A stretch of 7,841 nucleotides of DNA from an uncultured Collinsella sp. (GTDB taxonomy: Bacteria; Actinomycetota; Coriobacteriia; Coriobacteriales; Coriobacteriaceae), in the NCBI GenBank assembly GCA_900764025.1, contig CAAFMM010000461.1, positions 1 through 7,841 on the forward strand, given 5' to 3'. A program made the position numbers and the translations under genes. Position 1 is the stretch's first letter; the number at the start of each line of letters is the position of its first letter. The notes beneath the pieces were generated by a model. The model saw only the letters and a list, made by a program, of their open reading frames with translations, had not been told where the DNA came from and searched no databases. This document shows positions 7,522 to 7,841 of this stretch, piece by piece.

Positions 7522-7634
7522 TAAACTTCCCGCCGGAAGCCCCGTCTCCCTACACTGTTTCCTTTGCGCTCACCTGGCTTCGCCAGAAGTCGCGCCAAGG
7601 AAACAGTTCCGGGGGACGGGGCTTCCTTCGTTTA
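7522..7634. repeat. Composite long inverted repeat (giant hairpin) downstream of the aldolase gene
   Basis: Two nested arms pair in one register. The outer arm, 7535-7550 with 7611-7626, has 16 pairs including one G-T wobble. The inner arm, 7554-7569 with 7592-7607, has 15 of 16 pairs, with T7565 opposite C7596. A symmetric 3x3 internal loop separates them (7551-7553 and 7608-7610). The tip carries a small hairpin, CTGGC (7574-7578) with GCCAG (7582-7586). A short TAAAC/GTTTA pair (7522-7526, 7630-7634) may add an outer clasp. It starts 7 bp after the aldolase stop codon and has no proper T-tract at either end, so it is not a classic terminator. It could be a dispersed palindromic element (REP/MITE-like), an mRNA 3'-end stabiliser, or both. 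The structure is directly visible; its class is inference. Confidence 0.88.
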
Positions 7635-7692
7635 ACGCCGCAGGGTTACTGGGCTGAATTCTTTTTTTGACTACCGTTCGGCGGTGTTGATG

Positions 7693-7717
7693 GCTCCCTT
7701 GTTGGGGCTTTCTTTTT
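7693..7717 (+). terminator. Probable Rho-independent terminator before the last gene
   Basis: GCTCC (7693-7697) pairs with GGGGC (7704-7708), including one wobble, around a 6-nt loop. It is followed directly by TTTCTTTTT (7709-7717). The stem is short but GC-rich and the T-tail is good. It is the first hairpin-plus-T-tail after the aldolase gene, so it probably ends that transcript about 200 nt after the stop codon. Confidence 0.5.
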
Positions 7718-7730
7718 ATCTCGCTACAAT
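7702..7730 (+). promoter_or_regulatory. Promoter for the gene starting at 7765
   Basis: TACAAT at 7725-7730 is a five-of-six -10 box. TTGGGG (7702-7707) keeps the TTG core of a -35 box with the optimal 17-bp spacer. The -35 box lies inside the descending arm of the terminator hairpin at 7693-7717, so the two signals overlap. The ATG is about 35 bp after the -10 box. Confidence 0.55.
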
Positions 7731-7764
7731 GGACTTCAAGCGTTCTAATGACTTGGAGTTTGGT

Positions 7765-7841
7765 ATGGCTGTTGTTAATGTGTTGCCTTCGGATGGGAAG
7801 GTTATTGACGAGGGTCCTGTTGGTTGCTCTGTTGATGTTTG
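7765..7841 (+). CDS. 5' end of an unidentified protein-coding gene (cut by the window edge)
   Basis: Only the first 25 codons are visible (protein begins MAVVNVLPSDGK). The start is supported by GGAG at 7755-7758, 6 nt upstream, and by the promoter at 7702-7730. No family can be recognised from so little sequence, and there is no signal peptide or obvious motif. Codon choice differs from the genes upstream: GTT, GGT, TCT, GAT and TTG are frequent, whereas the aldolase gene prefers C-ending codons. An overlapping frame from the ATG at 7748 also stays open but would give an implausible leucine-rich peptide and has no Shine-Dalgarno at normal spacing. Confidence 0.6.
   Translation, partial: MAVVNVLPSDGKVIDEGPVGCSVDV

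Overview
The window looks like a stretch of a high-GC Coriobacteriia chromosome, most likely Collinsella or a close relative. This is an inference from overall composition, the C/G-ending codons and the protein styles. No taxonomic marker gene is present and no search was possible. All genes read on the + strand.

Layout: (1) 18-3305 encodes a 1095-residue fusion of a complete RecJ single-strand DNA exonuclease and a C-terminal SF2 (RecQ-like) helicase. (2) After only 15 bp, 3321-5681 encodes a full-length Rel/SpoT-type (p)ppGpp synthetase/hydrolase with both catalytic centres intact. (3) An 88-bp gap holds a strong hairpin that directly abuts the ribosome binding site of a metallo-beta-lactamase-fold hydrolase (5770-6453, YcbL/glyoxalase-II-like). 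(4) A 194-bp gap carries an extended -10 promoter and a strong Shine-Dalgarno for a class II fructose-bisphosphate aldolase (6648-7514). (5) The 250-bp gap after the aldolase holds a ~92-nt composite inverted repeat, a T-rich terminator hairpin and a promoter overlapping that hairpin. (6) A new gene starts at 7765 and runs off the window; only 25 codons are visible.

The recJ-rel-MBL order is a reduced version of the recJ-apt-relA-dtd(-MBL) neighbourhood known from Firmicutes: apt and dtd are absent. The recJ and rel genes are probably co-transcribed. The MBL gene may be partly uncoupled from them by the hairpin. The aldolase appears to be an independent, highly expressed glycolytic gene.

I see no clear, wholly new multi-gene system. 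The two most unusual items are the RecJ-helicase single-chain fusion and the composite inverted repeat after the aldolase gene. No gene-free stretch exceeds 300 bases, and I found no tRNA, rRNA, CRISPR array or insertion sequence.
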